Part shown: positions 46,232-55,199 of the stretch, one piece after another
Layout: the number at the start of each line of letters is the position of its first letter
Position numbering within the stretch: position 1 is the first letter of the stretch
From: Bradyrhizobium embrapense
Lineage (GTDB): Bacteria > Pseudomonadota > Alphaproteobacteria > Rhizobiales > Xanthobacteraceae
Reading direction: 5' to 3'
Assembly: GCF_001189235.2 (NCBI RefSeq)
Contig: NZ_LFIP02000012.1
Span: forward strand, 62,001 to 126,000
Length of the DNA stretch: 64,000 bases
The notes under the pieces: model-generated
What the model was told of the DNA's origin: nothing
Seen by the model: only the letters and a program-made list of their open reading frames with translations
Database searches by the model: none
Program-made: the position numbers and the translations under genes

Positions 46232-48052
46232 CTAGTCGCCAGCGAATGTTCGATTAATCGCGGCGAATAGCTGTGCTGCGCGCTCGGCGGTGTCCACCGG
46301 CAAATCCTCTACTTTTTCCCATTGATCAAACCTCAGGAGCATTTGTGCAAACACCCGGTCTTTATCTAGGGCCTTGTAGGCATGTCGGCTCGTTAGGACC
46401 TGTTCGACGCGCTTGGTGATCATGTCCGATCCGTCTTGCGGAAGATCGCCGATTTTAATTGCGATGCCGTAGGCGGCATTGACGCACTCAAGATAGAACG
46501 CGTCGGGAAATATGTCCTCGATCCCCGCGTCGGTCTTTTTGATGCCTGCGGCACTTCCGAGCATGAGAACGCGAAAGCGATTTTGCTGGTCTTGCGCGAG
46601 CTTATCAAGATACTGAGTCTTGATCTTTTCCTTAGCGGCATTGCCTTCTGGATCGGTGTCAAGGAGTACCGCAGCGTCCCACTTCTGCCCGATTGAGAAG
46701 GCCGCATACATCGGTGTTTTGGATGCGGTCTGCGCGGGCCACAGGAACACACGGTCGGATAGTCCCTTCCCGTCCTTGGACAGGAGCCCGGACAGCTTCT
46801 GCAAGATCAATGCATCGGTCCCACCCTCGACAATGAGGACCTGCCGGTTACCTAACATGCCGCTCAGATCGCCCGTTAAGCCGAGCGAGCGCTCAATGAC
46901 GGCCATAGGCCCACGCGACGAGCTAACGACGCCCTGAGTTATGCCAAGATGGTGATCCCGGCTCTCGACGATCCGTACCCGCTCAGGATTCGCGAGGTCA
47001 ACCATTGATGCGAGGTGTGTGGTGTAGAGAATGGTGTTGTCTGCAGAGAGACGCTCGAACGTATCCAGAAGATCCTTTTGGCCACTGTAGTGCAAATGGA
47101 TCCCGGGCTCTTCCAGCAACAGGATGCAGTCCTTGAATTCCCCTTTCGTGGCGTGAGTGAACTTCCACGCGAATGAGACGTACCAACGGAATCCGGTTGA
47201 CCGCCGCTTAAGGCGCACGGGCATGCCGATCTCTTTGTCTTCCGCAAAGATGTTCAGCGTGTTGCCGTCAACGTCGATGTCGAAGCGCACGTCCTTCTGT
47301 GTCCACAGTCTGTTAAACTGCTTTGTCAGATAAGCCGATGCCGAACGCTTATCGAATTGACGAACGGTGCGCCCCTCCGGCGTCTGGCCCTTCGTGTAAA
47401 AGTCCTCCAAAACGATCGCTGCGAGATCGAGAATGATCAGGATCGTTTGATCTTCGTTCGAGAGGGATTGACGCTTGCCGCCAGCGTTTGCCAGCCTTTG
47501 GCGCAACTGATCGAGTTCGACCTGTTCGCCGGACATATCGTACTCGCGGACAAGCACAAATTTAGGAAGCCTCTTCGTCATCCATTCCGTGAGCTTGGTG
47601 GCGTCCAGGCTTTGGGCGCCATCGGCGCGCATCTTGAAACGGGTTTCGCCCCCATATCCACGACGGGCCAGCAGAATCGCTTCCTTGGGTAGAGGAACTG
47701 GGGCTGAAGCAGGCGGCTTGGAAGACCCTTCTGGGGTATCGGCAGGCGGCGTAGGTGCCGGCGGTGCTGCATACGTGAATAGTTCCCGAATCTCGGCTGC
47801 ACTCAAAGCGAATTCGGCCGAGCATACCTCCGTGCCATTTGCCTCTGCGCGCCCCTGCCATTGGTCAACAGGCCAATCCTCATCGGGCTTGTATGAGTCG
47901 GGCGTAATCGGGTTGATACAGTAGAGGGCTTCAAACAAATTGCTTTTTCCGGCTTCGTTCTGACCGACAAAAGCCGTTACTTTCCCGACGTTGATTGGAC
48001 CTGAATCTAAGATATTTCGGTAATTCTGCACACGAAATTGAACGAGCTTCAT
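46232..48052 (-). CDS. OLD-family ATP-dependent nuclease (AAA ATPase plus TOPRIM)
   Basis: 606 residues from the ATG at 48052, preceded by GGGGGAA. SMC-like ATPase: Walker A VGQNEAGKSNLFEAL (29-43), a signature-like segment RSTGFRWYVSF (284-294), Walker B CILLLEEPGIHLH (309-321) and H-loop YTTHLASMVD (343-352). The C-terminal TOPRIM domain has VLIVEGGTDALIL (405-417) and LLDTDPEG (463-470) with the acidic metal ligands. A Pro-rich linker (96-122) interrupts the ATPase. OLD proteins nick or cut DNA and occur in Gabija (GajA), PARIS-like and Eco8 retron systems. No UvrD-type GajB is beside it. Confidence 0.9.
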   Translation of the reverse strand: MKLVQFRVQNYRNILDSGPINVGKVTAFVGQNEAGKSNLFEALYCINPITPDSYKPDEDWPVDQWQGRAEANGTEVCSAEFALSAAEIRELFTYAAPPAPTPPADTPEGSSKPPASAPVPLPKEAILLARRGYGGETRFKMRADGAQSLDATKLTEWMTKRLPKFVLVREYDMSGEQVELDQLRQRLANAGGKRQSLSNEDQTILIILDLAAIVLEDFYTKGQTPEGRTVRQFDKRSASAYLTKQFNRLWTQKDVRFDIDVDGNTLNIFAEDKEIGMPVRLKRRSTGFRWYVSFAWKFTHATKGEFKDCILLLEEPGIHLHYSGQKDLLDTFERLSADNTILYTTHLASMVDLANPERVRIVESRDHHLGITQGVVSSSRGPMAVIERSLGLTGDLSGMLGNRQVLIVEGGTDALILQKLSGLLSKDGKGLSDRVFLWPAQTASKTPMYAAFSIGQKWDAAVLLDTDPEGNAAKEKIKTQYLDKLAQDQQNRFRVLMLGSAAGIKKTDAGIEDIFPDAFYLECVNAAYGIAIKIGDLPQDGSDMITKRVEQVLTSRHAYKALDKDRVFAQMLLRFDQWEKVEDLPVDTAERAAQLFAAINRTFAGD

Positions 48053-48277
48053 ATTCCCCCACGATGGGCAAAAGCCGACATCTGCCCCGAAGTACCTCTG
48101 AAAGTTCGTGAGCTTACGGGTACACACTGTGGTTGTATACGGGATTTTGGTCGAAGCCGGTCACCGAGGTTAGGGGGCCTCGCACCGGCTGTCAGGGGTT
48201 ATTTGCTCGCGACACTCGCCTGACTTGTCGCGCCCCGGAGCGGAAAGGAAGTAAGCTCCCCGGGGATGCGCAATGCG

Positions 48278-48571
48278 TCATGCAACCGATTCAGCTGCGG
48301 ACGCGTCCTGGTCTTCGACCAGCTCTGGGCCAGAGGCATCGGCATTATTCCAGAGGGCCAGACGATAGGCCTTCCAGTATGAGATTGCCTGAACCAACTG
48401 GCCGTTGTGGTTTCCGGCAAACTGCCGATGATCAATGGCTTGAAACTTTCGTAACGTGACGACGAGTTCGGCGGGAAGGCCGACGCCCGACGAGAGAAGG
48501 CCGTTAACGGAATCGACCGTCTTCCATAGGTCGCTCCAAATGCTCGTCAGGTCATTCGTCACGTCAGGCAA
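48278..48571 (-). CDS. Hypothetical protein, possible
   Basis: 97 residues from a TTG without a good ribosome site. Composition is protein-like (DVTNDLTSIWSDLWKTVDS, then LPAELVVTLRKFQAIDHRQF, YWKAYRLALWNNAD) rather than the Arg/Pro/Ala noise of shadow frames, and an amphipathic helical pattern is visible. No family recognised. It could be the remnant of a longer island gene. Confidence 0.4.
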   Translation of the reverse strand: MPDVTNDLTSIWSDLWKTVDSVNGLLSSGVGLPAELVVTLRKFQAIDHRQFAGNHNGQLVQAISYWKAYRLALWNNADASGPELVEDQDASAAESVA

Positions 48572-48977
48572 ATTGAGCAGCGATCAACCGCCGCTCGGGC
48601 TGGGACGGCGCCTGCCGGCTACTGTGCATGGGGTTGTTTTCGATATTTTGGCGGGAGCGGCGGCCGCAAGGCCCGATCGGCATTTGCCGACGCTCGGCCG
48701 CGCGCCGGTAACCTTAATTTTCTCTTTCGATTGTCGGTAAAATTTTATCGACTATCCTCGTGACAGTTGAGCGGCGTGACGAACCGCACGATGAGAGGCA
48801 ACAGCCGAGTGGCCTGACGACCTCTCTGGAATCGAAGGGTGGGCAGAGCGCAGTGCCAGCCACCTTTCGGGCTGTCCGGCGGCGGCCGGCGGGGCAAATC
48901 CATTTTGAAGTGCATGTGATTGCCAGGTTGCGGCGCATATCGCGCCGCACGATGCTCCTCATTGGGGATGTTCCAAC
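48572..48977. other. Gap in the accessory region
   Basis: About 400 bases with rising G+C. A 157-codon minus-strand frame (48714-49187) is Arg/Cys-rich and lacks a start site; I treat it as non-coding. No repeats or tRNA remnants seen. Confidence 0.5.
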
Positions 48978-49088
48978 ATGACGTTCGCGTATTTTTTGAT
49001 CGCGGTCGGCGGCGGCTTCTTGCTGCTGGCAAGCTTTGTCGCATTTGCCCTTTGGCGCAACGCACTCCACTCGACGGCGCGGATTTAG
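48978..49088 (+). CDS. 36-residue single-pass membrane peptide, possible
   Basis: ATG at 48978; the product has a hydrophobic segment at 2-26 (TFAYFLIAVGGGFLLLASFV onward), a basic WRN, and stops after TARI. GGGGAT lies about 9 bases upstream. Such a regular membrane helix is unlikely by chance in this composition, but no family is recognised and expression is unproven. Confidence 0.4.
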   Translation: MTFAYFLIAVGGGFLLLASFVAFALWRNALHSTARI

Positions 49089-49269
49089 CAACAGGCGAGA
49101 TCGAGATTCAGCTCCGACGGCCCTGCTCGGGGGACGAGCGAGGTTGGCGGAATGGCCGCACCGCCGCGCGGCCTGACAGCCGGGCACCGCGCCTTTACGA
49201 CCTACCCCAAGGCGACGCGTGCTCGGCTGTTCATTTCCCGACCAGGCTTGGTTGATTGACCTCTCCGCA

Positions 49270-50859
49270 TCATCTCGACGAAGCGAGCTCGAACCTGCGG
49301 GTGATCGCGATGGCTTCGAGGAAGGTCTCGTCGTGGCTCACCACCAGCAGCGCGCCGTCATAGGCGCGCAGTCCGGCCTCGACCGCTTCCATCGATTCGA
49401 TGTCGAGGTGATTGGTCGGCTCATCCAGGATCAGGAGCGGCGGCGGGCTCACGCCGCCCAGCACGCAGGCGAGGCCGGCGCGGAGCAGCTGGCCGCCGCT
49501 CAAGCTCGCGACGCTCTGCAAGGCCGCATCGGCACGAAACATGAAACGCGCCAGTGCGGCGCGACAGGCGTTCTCGCTCGCATCCGGGTTGATGCGCCGG
49601 AAATTGTCCAGGATGGAGGCTGACGCATCGAGCAGGCTGACCGCCTGATCGAACATCGCAAAGCGGGTCATCACCTCGACGCTGCCGCGCGACGCGGACA
49701 GCTCGCCGCTGACGAGCTTGAGCAACGTCGTCTTGCCGGCGCCGTTGGGGCCGGTGACCGCGACACGCTCCGGTCCCGACATGGAGAAGGTGAGATCGCG
49801 CAGGATCGGCGCGTCGGCGCTGTAGCCGGCATCGGCGGCTTCGAACCGCAGCACCATCCGGCCCGCCGGCAGATTGGTCGACGGCAACTGCACCGAGAAC
49901 GGTTGCAGCACCTCGATGCGCTGGCGCGCCGCGGTGGCCAGTTCGAGCGCCTGCGTCCGCCGCCGCTCGGCGAGGCGGGCGTTCTCGCCGCCGCTGTCCT
50001 CGCTGCGATCCTTGCGCAGCCCGGCGGCGATGCGCGGCAGGTCGCCCTTGGCACTCTTCCTGGCGCCGGCGCCGTCCCGGCGCGCCTGCCGTTCGGACGT
50101 TTCCCTCGCCTTGCGGTCGATATCTGCGACGCGCTTCTCGGCATCGGCCAGATCGTGCCGTGCGGCCGACAGCTCGACGGCCTTGCGCGCCCGGTACCGG
50201 CTCCAATTGCCGCCATAGCGGCGGGCGTCCAGCGAGGTCAGCTCGACGATCGCGCCCATGGTCTCGAGCAGCGCGCGGTCGTGGCTGACGACGATGGCGC
50301 CATGCCGCCAATCGGCGAGCAGGTCGATCACCGCCTTCCGTCCGGCGCGGTCGAGATTGTTGGTGGGTTCATCCAGCAGCAGGAAGTCGGGCTGCGCGAA
50401 GCTCAGCGCGGCGAGGCGCGCCCTCGTGGCCTGTCCGCCGGACAGTCTCGCCAGCGGGGCTTCGAGCACATCGCTCAGTCCGACACGCGCGAGCGCCGAC
50501 GCGATGCGCGTGTCGAGCGTCCAGTCGATATCCGCAAGCTCTTCAGTACTCGCAACGCCCTGTTCGGCACGGCGCAACGTGGCGAGTGCGGCGCGCGCGC
50601 CGAACAGATCGACGACGCATTCGTCCGGCTGCACCTGAACCGTCTGATGCAGCATCGCGACGCGTCCCTGAACCGAGATCGTGCCGGATTGCGGTGCGCG
50701 CGCGCCTGCGATCAGGCCGAGCAGCGTCGTCTTGCCGACGCCGTTCCTGCCGACAAGACCAGTGCGCTCGGGGCCGAAACTGAGATCGATGTTGGAGAGG
50801 AGAACCCGGCCGTCAGGCGCGGACAGGGTCAGATGGGAGAGCGTGATCGATGCTGGCAT
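49270..50859 (-). CDS. ABC-F family ATP-binding protein
   Basis: 529 residues from the ATG at 50859 (MPASITLSHLTLSAPDGRVL), with GGGGAT 6 bases upstream. Two ATPase domains without membrane parts: Walker A GLVGRNGVGKTTLL and GPNGAGKTTLLKL, signatures LSGGQATRARLA and LSGGQLLRAGLA, Walker B LLLDEPTNNLD and LILDEPTNHLD. The inter-domain linker (about 235-320) is highly charged. ABC-F proteins act on the ribosome, in translation control or antibiotic protection. This gene marks the right border of the low-GC region. Confidence 0.93.
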   Translation of the reverse strand: MPASITLSHLTLSAPDGRVLLSNIDLSFGPERTGLVGRNGVGKTTLLGLIAGARAPQSGTISVQGRVAMLHQTVQVQPDECVVDLFGARAALATLRRAEQGVASTEELADIDWTLDTRIASALARVGLSDVLEAPLARLSGGQATRARLAALSFAQPDFLLLDEPTNNLDRAGRKAVIDLLADWRHGAIVVSHDRALLETMGAIVELTSLDARRYGGNWSRYRARKAVELSAARHDLADAEKRVADIDRKARETSERQARRDGAGARKSAKGDLPRIAAGLRKDRSEDSGGENARLAERRRTQALELATAARQRIEVLQPFSVQLPSTNLPAGRMVLRFEAADAGYSADAPILRDLTFSMSGPERVAVTGPNGAGKTTLLKLVSGELSASRGSVEVMTRFAMFDQAVSLLDASASILDNFRRINPDASENACRAALARFMFRADAALQSVASLSGGQLLRAGLACVLGGVSPPPLLILDEPTNHLDIESMEAVEAGLRAYDGALLVVSHDETFLEAIAITRRFELASSR

Positions 50860-50990
50860 GGATATCCCCGAGGGCAAGGCTGATGGGCATTGCGGTCAGG
50901 GTGAAATCCATGGTCGTCGGCATCCGCTCGAATGATGATTGCAGTGATGTAGTCGCCTATTGCGCCGGGATCAAGGCGCGAGGCTTGTCG

Positions 50991-52310
50991 TCACGCTGCT
51001 TCGGCGAAGGTCCAGCGGTCGGGATCGGGCGTGTGGCCGATCAGAGCGAGACCATAGGCGATCGATTCGAACTGATCCGCCGAGGTCAGTCGCGCTTCGC
51101 CGAAGCGTTCCGCGAACAGGCGCTGCACCGCCGGCACGAACGAGGTGCCGCCGGTCAAAAACACCTTCTCGACGTCGCGCGCGGTGATGCCGGATTTCGC
51201 CAGCGCCTCATCGACCGTCGCGCCCAGCCGCTCGATGTCGTCGGCGATCCAGGATTCGAAATCGTCGCGGGTCACCGTAGCGCCGATATCGATGCCCTCA
51301 CGGGCAAAGCGGAACTCGACCCGGTCGCGGCTCGACAGCGCGACCTTGGTGTCGGAGACGGCGCGGTACAGCGCAAAGCCGAGATCGTGGTCGACGATGG
51401 TGATGAAGTCGTGCAGCGGCGCCGGATCGAGCGCGGTGCGCGCCAGCTGCTGCAATTCGCGCAGATCGCCATTGCCTCGCATCATCGCGAGCTGATGCCA
51501 GCGCGCGAGGCTCGAATAATAGTGATTGGGAATCGGCAGCACCTTGTCGAATGAGCGGTAGTTGGTGCCCTTGCCGAGCCGTGGCGAGACGATGTGGTCG
51601 ACGATGCGGTAGTCGAAGGTGTCGCCGGCGATGCCGATGCCGGCATGTCCGAGCGGCTCGGCACGCAGCACGCCGCCCTTGCGCGAGAAGCGCATCACGG
51701 AGAAGTCGCTGGTGCCGCCGCCGAAATCGGCGACCAGCACGGTTGCATCGTGATCGAGGCTGCGCGCAAAGGAGAACGCGGCGCCGACCGGCTCGTAGAC
51801 ATAGCGCGCGTGGCCGGCGCCGAGCCGCTCGAATGCGGCCCGGTAGCGCTGCATCGCGAGCTCGTCATTGGGATTGCCGCCGGCAAACTTCACCGGGCGG
51901 CCGACCATGATGGTCGGCGCACCCAGGTCGAAGCTCTCGCCGGCATGGCGCGTCAGCGTGCGCAGGAACGCCGCCAGCAGATCCTCGAACTTGTAGCGCT
52001 GCCGGAAGATCTGGGTGGTGTTGAACGCCGAGCTTGCCGCAAACGTCTTGAACGACTGGATGAAGCGATGGATCGTGCGTCCCTCGAGGAACTGCTCGAT
52101 CGCCCACGGGCCGCCCTCGGCGCGCGGATGCAACCCGGCGCCCGGCCGGTCCTCCCAGAAGCACAACGCGGAGACATAGACGCTATGCGTGCGGCCGCCA
52201 TGGTCGAATCGAACAGCCTCGACGCGTCCGTCAGCATCGGACAGCGCGACCACGGTGTTGCTGGTGCCAAAATCGACGCCAATCGAGACGGCGGGCGGGG
52301 CGCTCGTCAT
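50991..52310 (-). CDS. yegD: Hsp70-family protein, YegD-like
   Basis: 439 residues. Actin-like ATPase fold: phosphate-1 IGVDFGTSNTVVAL (10-23), phosphate-2 VLVADFGGGTSDFSVMRF, adenosine motif FLTGGTSFVPAVQRLF near the C-terminus. It lacks the substrate-binding domain of DnaK and is the length of YegD. Role unclear, presumed chaperone-like. Cytoplasmic. It is 131 bases upstream of the ABC-F gene on the same strand. Confidence 0.9.
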   Translation of the reverse strand: MTSAPPAVSIGVDFGTSNTVVALSDADGRVEAVRFDHGGRTHSVYVSALCFWEDRPGAGLHPRAEGGPWAIEQFLEGRTIHRFIQSFKTFAASSAFNTTQIFRQRYKFEDLLAAFLRTLTRHAGESFDLGAPTIMVGRPVKFAGGNPNDELAMQRYRAAFERLGAGHARYVYEPVGAAFSFARSLDHDATVLVADFGGGTSDFSVMRFSRKGGVLRAEPLGHAGIGIAGDTFDYRIVDHIVSPRLGKGTNYRSFDKVLPIPNHYYSSLARWHQLAMMRGNGDLRELQQLARTALDPAPLHDFITIVDHDLGFALYRAVSDTKVALSSRDRVEFRFAREGIDIGATVTRDDFESWIADDIERLGATVDEALAKSGITARDVEKVFLTGGTSFVPAVQRLFAERFGEARLTSADQFESIAYGLALIGHTPDPDRWTFAEAA

Positions 52311-52489
52311 GTCATGCTCGGATTGTCTGTGAAAGGGGGCGGACCTTTAGCGGCTTTGGCTGGGTTTGCCAACCCTTCCGAACGCCGCGGAACTCATTTG
52401 GAGCGCGACGTCCCATCACCACTGCGTCATATCCGGATGCGGCGCTTGCCGCGTCCTGGTCGTGACACTTGTCGCATCCCGGATCGGTT

Positions 52490-54865
52490 TCAATCCTTCA
52501 ACGCGTAGGCGATGACGTAGTCGCCGCGCTTGGTGCCGAACGAGCCGTGGCCGCCGGCCGCGGTGACGATGTATTGCTTGCCGCCGGCCTCGTAGGTCAT
52601 CGGCGTCGATTGCGCGCCGGCGGGCAGGCGATCTTCCCACAGCACCCTGCCGTCGCGCACGTCGTAGGCGCGGATCGTGTACTCGTAGGTGCCGGTGTAG
52701 AACGCGACGCCGCCGGCGGTGGTGATCGGCCCGCCCAGCATCGGCACGCCCAACTTGAACGGAAGCGGCAGCGGCGTGGTGTCCCTGATCGTGCCGTTGG
52801 GGTGCTGCCAGACGATCTTCATCGTCTTCAGATCGATCGCGGCCATCGACCCCCATGGCGGCCGGTAGCACGGCACGGAGAATGGCGAGAGGAAGCTCGA
52901 AATATCCACGCCGAACGGCGTGCCGTACATCGGCTGCACCCCGACCTCGCTGCCGACCGGCTTCTCGGCGGTCGGCGCCGGAGGATTTTGCGGGCCGCGC
53001 GGAATCAGTCGTGACGCGAACGGCAGCGACATCGGATTGGCGATCGCGATCTGCCTGACAGGATCGATCGCGATGCCGCCCCATTCGAACATGCCGAGAT
53101 TACCGGGGAAGACCAGCGTGCCCTGCAACGACGGCGGCGTGAACGTGCCTTCATAGCGCAACCGGTGGAACATGATCCGGCACAGCAGCTGGTCGAAGAT
53201 CGTGCCGCCCCACATGTCGGCGCCGGTCAGCCTGGCCTCCGGCCGGAACGTCAGCTCGGAAAACGGCTGGGTCGGTGCGGAGCGGTCGCCGGGCGCGGGG
53301 CCCTGCGGCACCGGACGTTCCGGCGCCGGCACGATCAATGCGCCGGTCCTGCGGTCGAGCACGAAGATGTTGCCCACCTTGGTCGGCTGGATGATCGCGG
53401 GAACGACGCCCTTGGCCGTCATCACATCGACCAGGCTCGGTTGCGAGGGAACGTCCATGTCCCAGAGATCGTGATGCACGGTCTGGTACGACCAGATGCG
53501 CTTGCCGGTGTCGACATCAAGCGCGACGATCGAGCTGGAATAGCGCTCGACCAGCGCGTCGCGATTGCCGCCCCAGATGTCGGGTCCGTTGTTGCCGGTC
53601 GGGATGTAGACCAGGTTGAGTTTCGGATCGAACGAGGCCGTGATCCAGGAATTCGGCGAGCCGTTGGTGTAGTGCCGCGTCGGCGACGGCAGCGCGTTCT
53701 CGTCGGCCGCGGCGGAGTCCCAGGCCCAGACCAGTTTGCCGGTGTAGACATCGAAGCCACGGATCACGCCCGACGGCACGTCGACGGCGTAATTGTCGAT
53801 CACCGCGGCGGCAACGACCAGGATCCTGTCGCTGACGACCGGCGGCGAGGTCGGCTCGAAGAACCCGGCGGTCTTGATTCCCATGCCCTGCTGCAGGTCA
53901 AGGACGCCGTGATCGGCAAAGCCGTCACAGAGCTTGCCGCTGTCGGCATCGAGCGCGATCATGCGGCCGTCATTGACCGGCAGGAAGATCCGGCGCGGAC
54001 ATTCGGCGGGGGCCGGATTGTTGCTCGAGTCGACGGCGGCGGTCGCGGTCTCGTGATAGGAGACCCCGCGGCAGGTCATGTGCTGGAACGTCTTGTTGTG
54101 CACCAGCTTGGGGTCGTATCGCCAGCGCTCGGTGCCGGTCCTGGCGTCGAGCGCGAACAGCACCTGGTGCTGCGAGCAGAGATAGAGCGTGTCGCGCACC
54201 TTGATCGGGGTGACCTCGAAGGTGGTCTCGCCGGAATCCTCCGGTGTCTTCACGTCGCCGGTCCGGAAGGTCCAGGCGACCTTGAGGTTGCCGACATTGT
54301 CCGATGTGATCTGCTTCAGCGGCGAATAGCGCTGTCCGAATTGCGTGCGGCCATAGGCGCGCCAATCGCCATCGGGTTGCGGATCGGCCTCGCTCTGCGG
54401 CACGGCAGGTCCGGCTTCGGCGATCGTGCCGTTGATATCGTGATAGCTCGACAGCAGCCCGGCCACGAGCACGGCTGCCGCCGCCACCACGCCGACCCAG
54501 AGCGGTGCCGTGGCACGCGCATATGATGCCGGCTCGTTGCGCGAGAGGCCGCGAACCATCACCGGCGTCAGCAGCCACAGCGCCATCGGGAAGATGATGT
54601 CGCCGCGCGCCGCAAGCGGCCACCAGTCGAAGCGCACCTCGTAGACTGCCCATGCGAGCGTGCCGACCAGCACGATCGCAAACAGCCACAGCGCGGAACG
54701 GCGCCGCGCCAGCAACAGCGCAGCCGTGGCGAGAATGCCGATGCCGATGACAATGTAAGAGATGGATCCACCGAGCGCCGCGAGCCAGATGCCGCCGCCC
54801 GCGAGCACGAGGCCGATCAAGGCGTAGACGATACCCGTGACAAAGACGGCGCCGGATCGCTGCAT
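52490..54865 (-). CDS. gcd: Membrane-bound PQQ-dependent glucose dehydrogenase
   Basis: 791 residues from the ATG at 54865 (MQRSGAVFVTGIVYALIGLV), the usual length. Five membrane helices fill residues 1-145. The periplasmic PQQ beta-propeller begins DWRAYGRTQFGQRYSPLKQI and contains LYLCSQHQVLFALDARTG, close to the region that binds PQQ in Gcd, then IYIPTGNNGPDIWGG-like VYIPTGNNGPDIWGGNRD and YQTVHHDLWDMDVPSQPSL. It oxidises glucose to gluconolactone and passes electrons to ubiquinone. PQQ biosynthesis genes are not in the window. The relation to Gcd is strong, although another sugar or polyol may be used. Confidence 0.92.
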   Translation of the reverse strand: MQRSGAVFVTGIVYALIGLVLAGGGIWLAALGGSISYIVIGIGILATAALLLARRRSALWLFAIVLVGTLAWAVYEVRFDWWPLAARGDIIFPMALWLLTPVMVRGLSRNEPASYARATAPLWVGVVAAAAVLVAGLLSSYHDINGTIAEAGPAVPQSEADPQPDGDWRAYGRTQFGQRYSPLKQITSDNVGNLKVAWTFRTGDVKTPEDSGETTFEVTPIKVRDTLYLCSQHQVLFALDARTGTERWRYDPKLVHNKTFQHMTCRGVSYHETATAAVDSSNNPAPAECPRRIFLPVNDGRMIALDADSGKLCDGFADHGVLDLQQGMGIKTAGFFEPTSPPVVSDRILVVAAAVIDNYAVDVPSGVIRGFDVYTGKLVWAWDSAAADENALPSPTRHYTNGSPNSWITASFDPKLNLVYIPTGNNGPDIWGGNRDALVERYSSSIVALDVDTGKRIWSYQTVHHDLWDMDVPSQPSLVDVMTAKGVVPAIIQPTKVGNIFVLDRRTGALIVPAPERPVPQGPAPGDRSAPTQPFSELTFRPEARLTGADMWGGTIFDQLLCRIMFHRLRYEGTFTPPSLQGTLVFPGNLGMFEWGGIAIDPVRQIAIANPMSLPFASRLIPRGPQNPPAPTAEKPVGSEVGVQPMYGTPFGVDISSFLSPFSVPCYRPPWGSMAAIDLKTMKIVWQHPNGTIRDTTPLPLPFKLGVPMLGGPITTAGGVAFYTGTYEYTIRAYDVRDGRVLWEDRLPAGAQSTPMTYEAGGKQYIVTAAGGHGSFGTKRGDYVIAYALKD

Positions 54866-55199
54866 GACTTCACCAGTGCGGAAGAGGCACCGGGCTTGTC
54901 CCGCGCAAGCGCAACAGACCGCGTCCGCTTTCGAGAACTGTGGTTCAATCAACCGCAACTTGCAACCGGGAACTGCGCCATTGAGGCAACACAAGCATGC
55001 AAAGTTGCGAGATCGATTCCTGGCGCAGCAAGGTCATTCAAACTGCGCGCACTTTGCTTAATAGGGGGCACACCAGGTCGCCTGGCACTGACACAAAGGT
55101 GACGGGCTTCAGCGAATCTTGACTCGGCGTGCTCTTTCAGTTCTGCGCCTGCGCTGCTCTATAGAGATCGCAGATGCCCGGCTCGCAGGAGAACCAACC
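54866..55199. other. Divergent intergenic region between gcd and a methyltransferase gene
   Basis: 334 bases. It must hold promoters for both directions. Slightly AT-richer around 54930-55060. No clear palindrome or gene; open frames here lack ribosome sites. Confidence 0.55.

Noticed and set aside
48714..49187. 157-codon minus-strand ORF
   Set aside because: Arg/Cys-rich shadow composition, no start signal; the opposite strand carries a more convincing small membrane frame.
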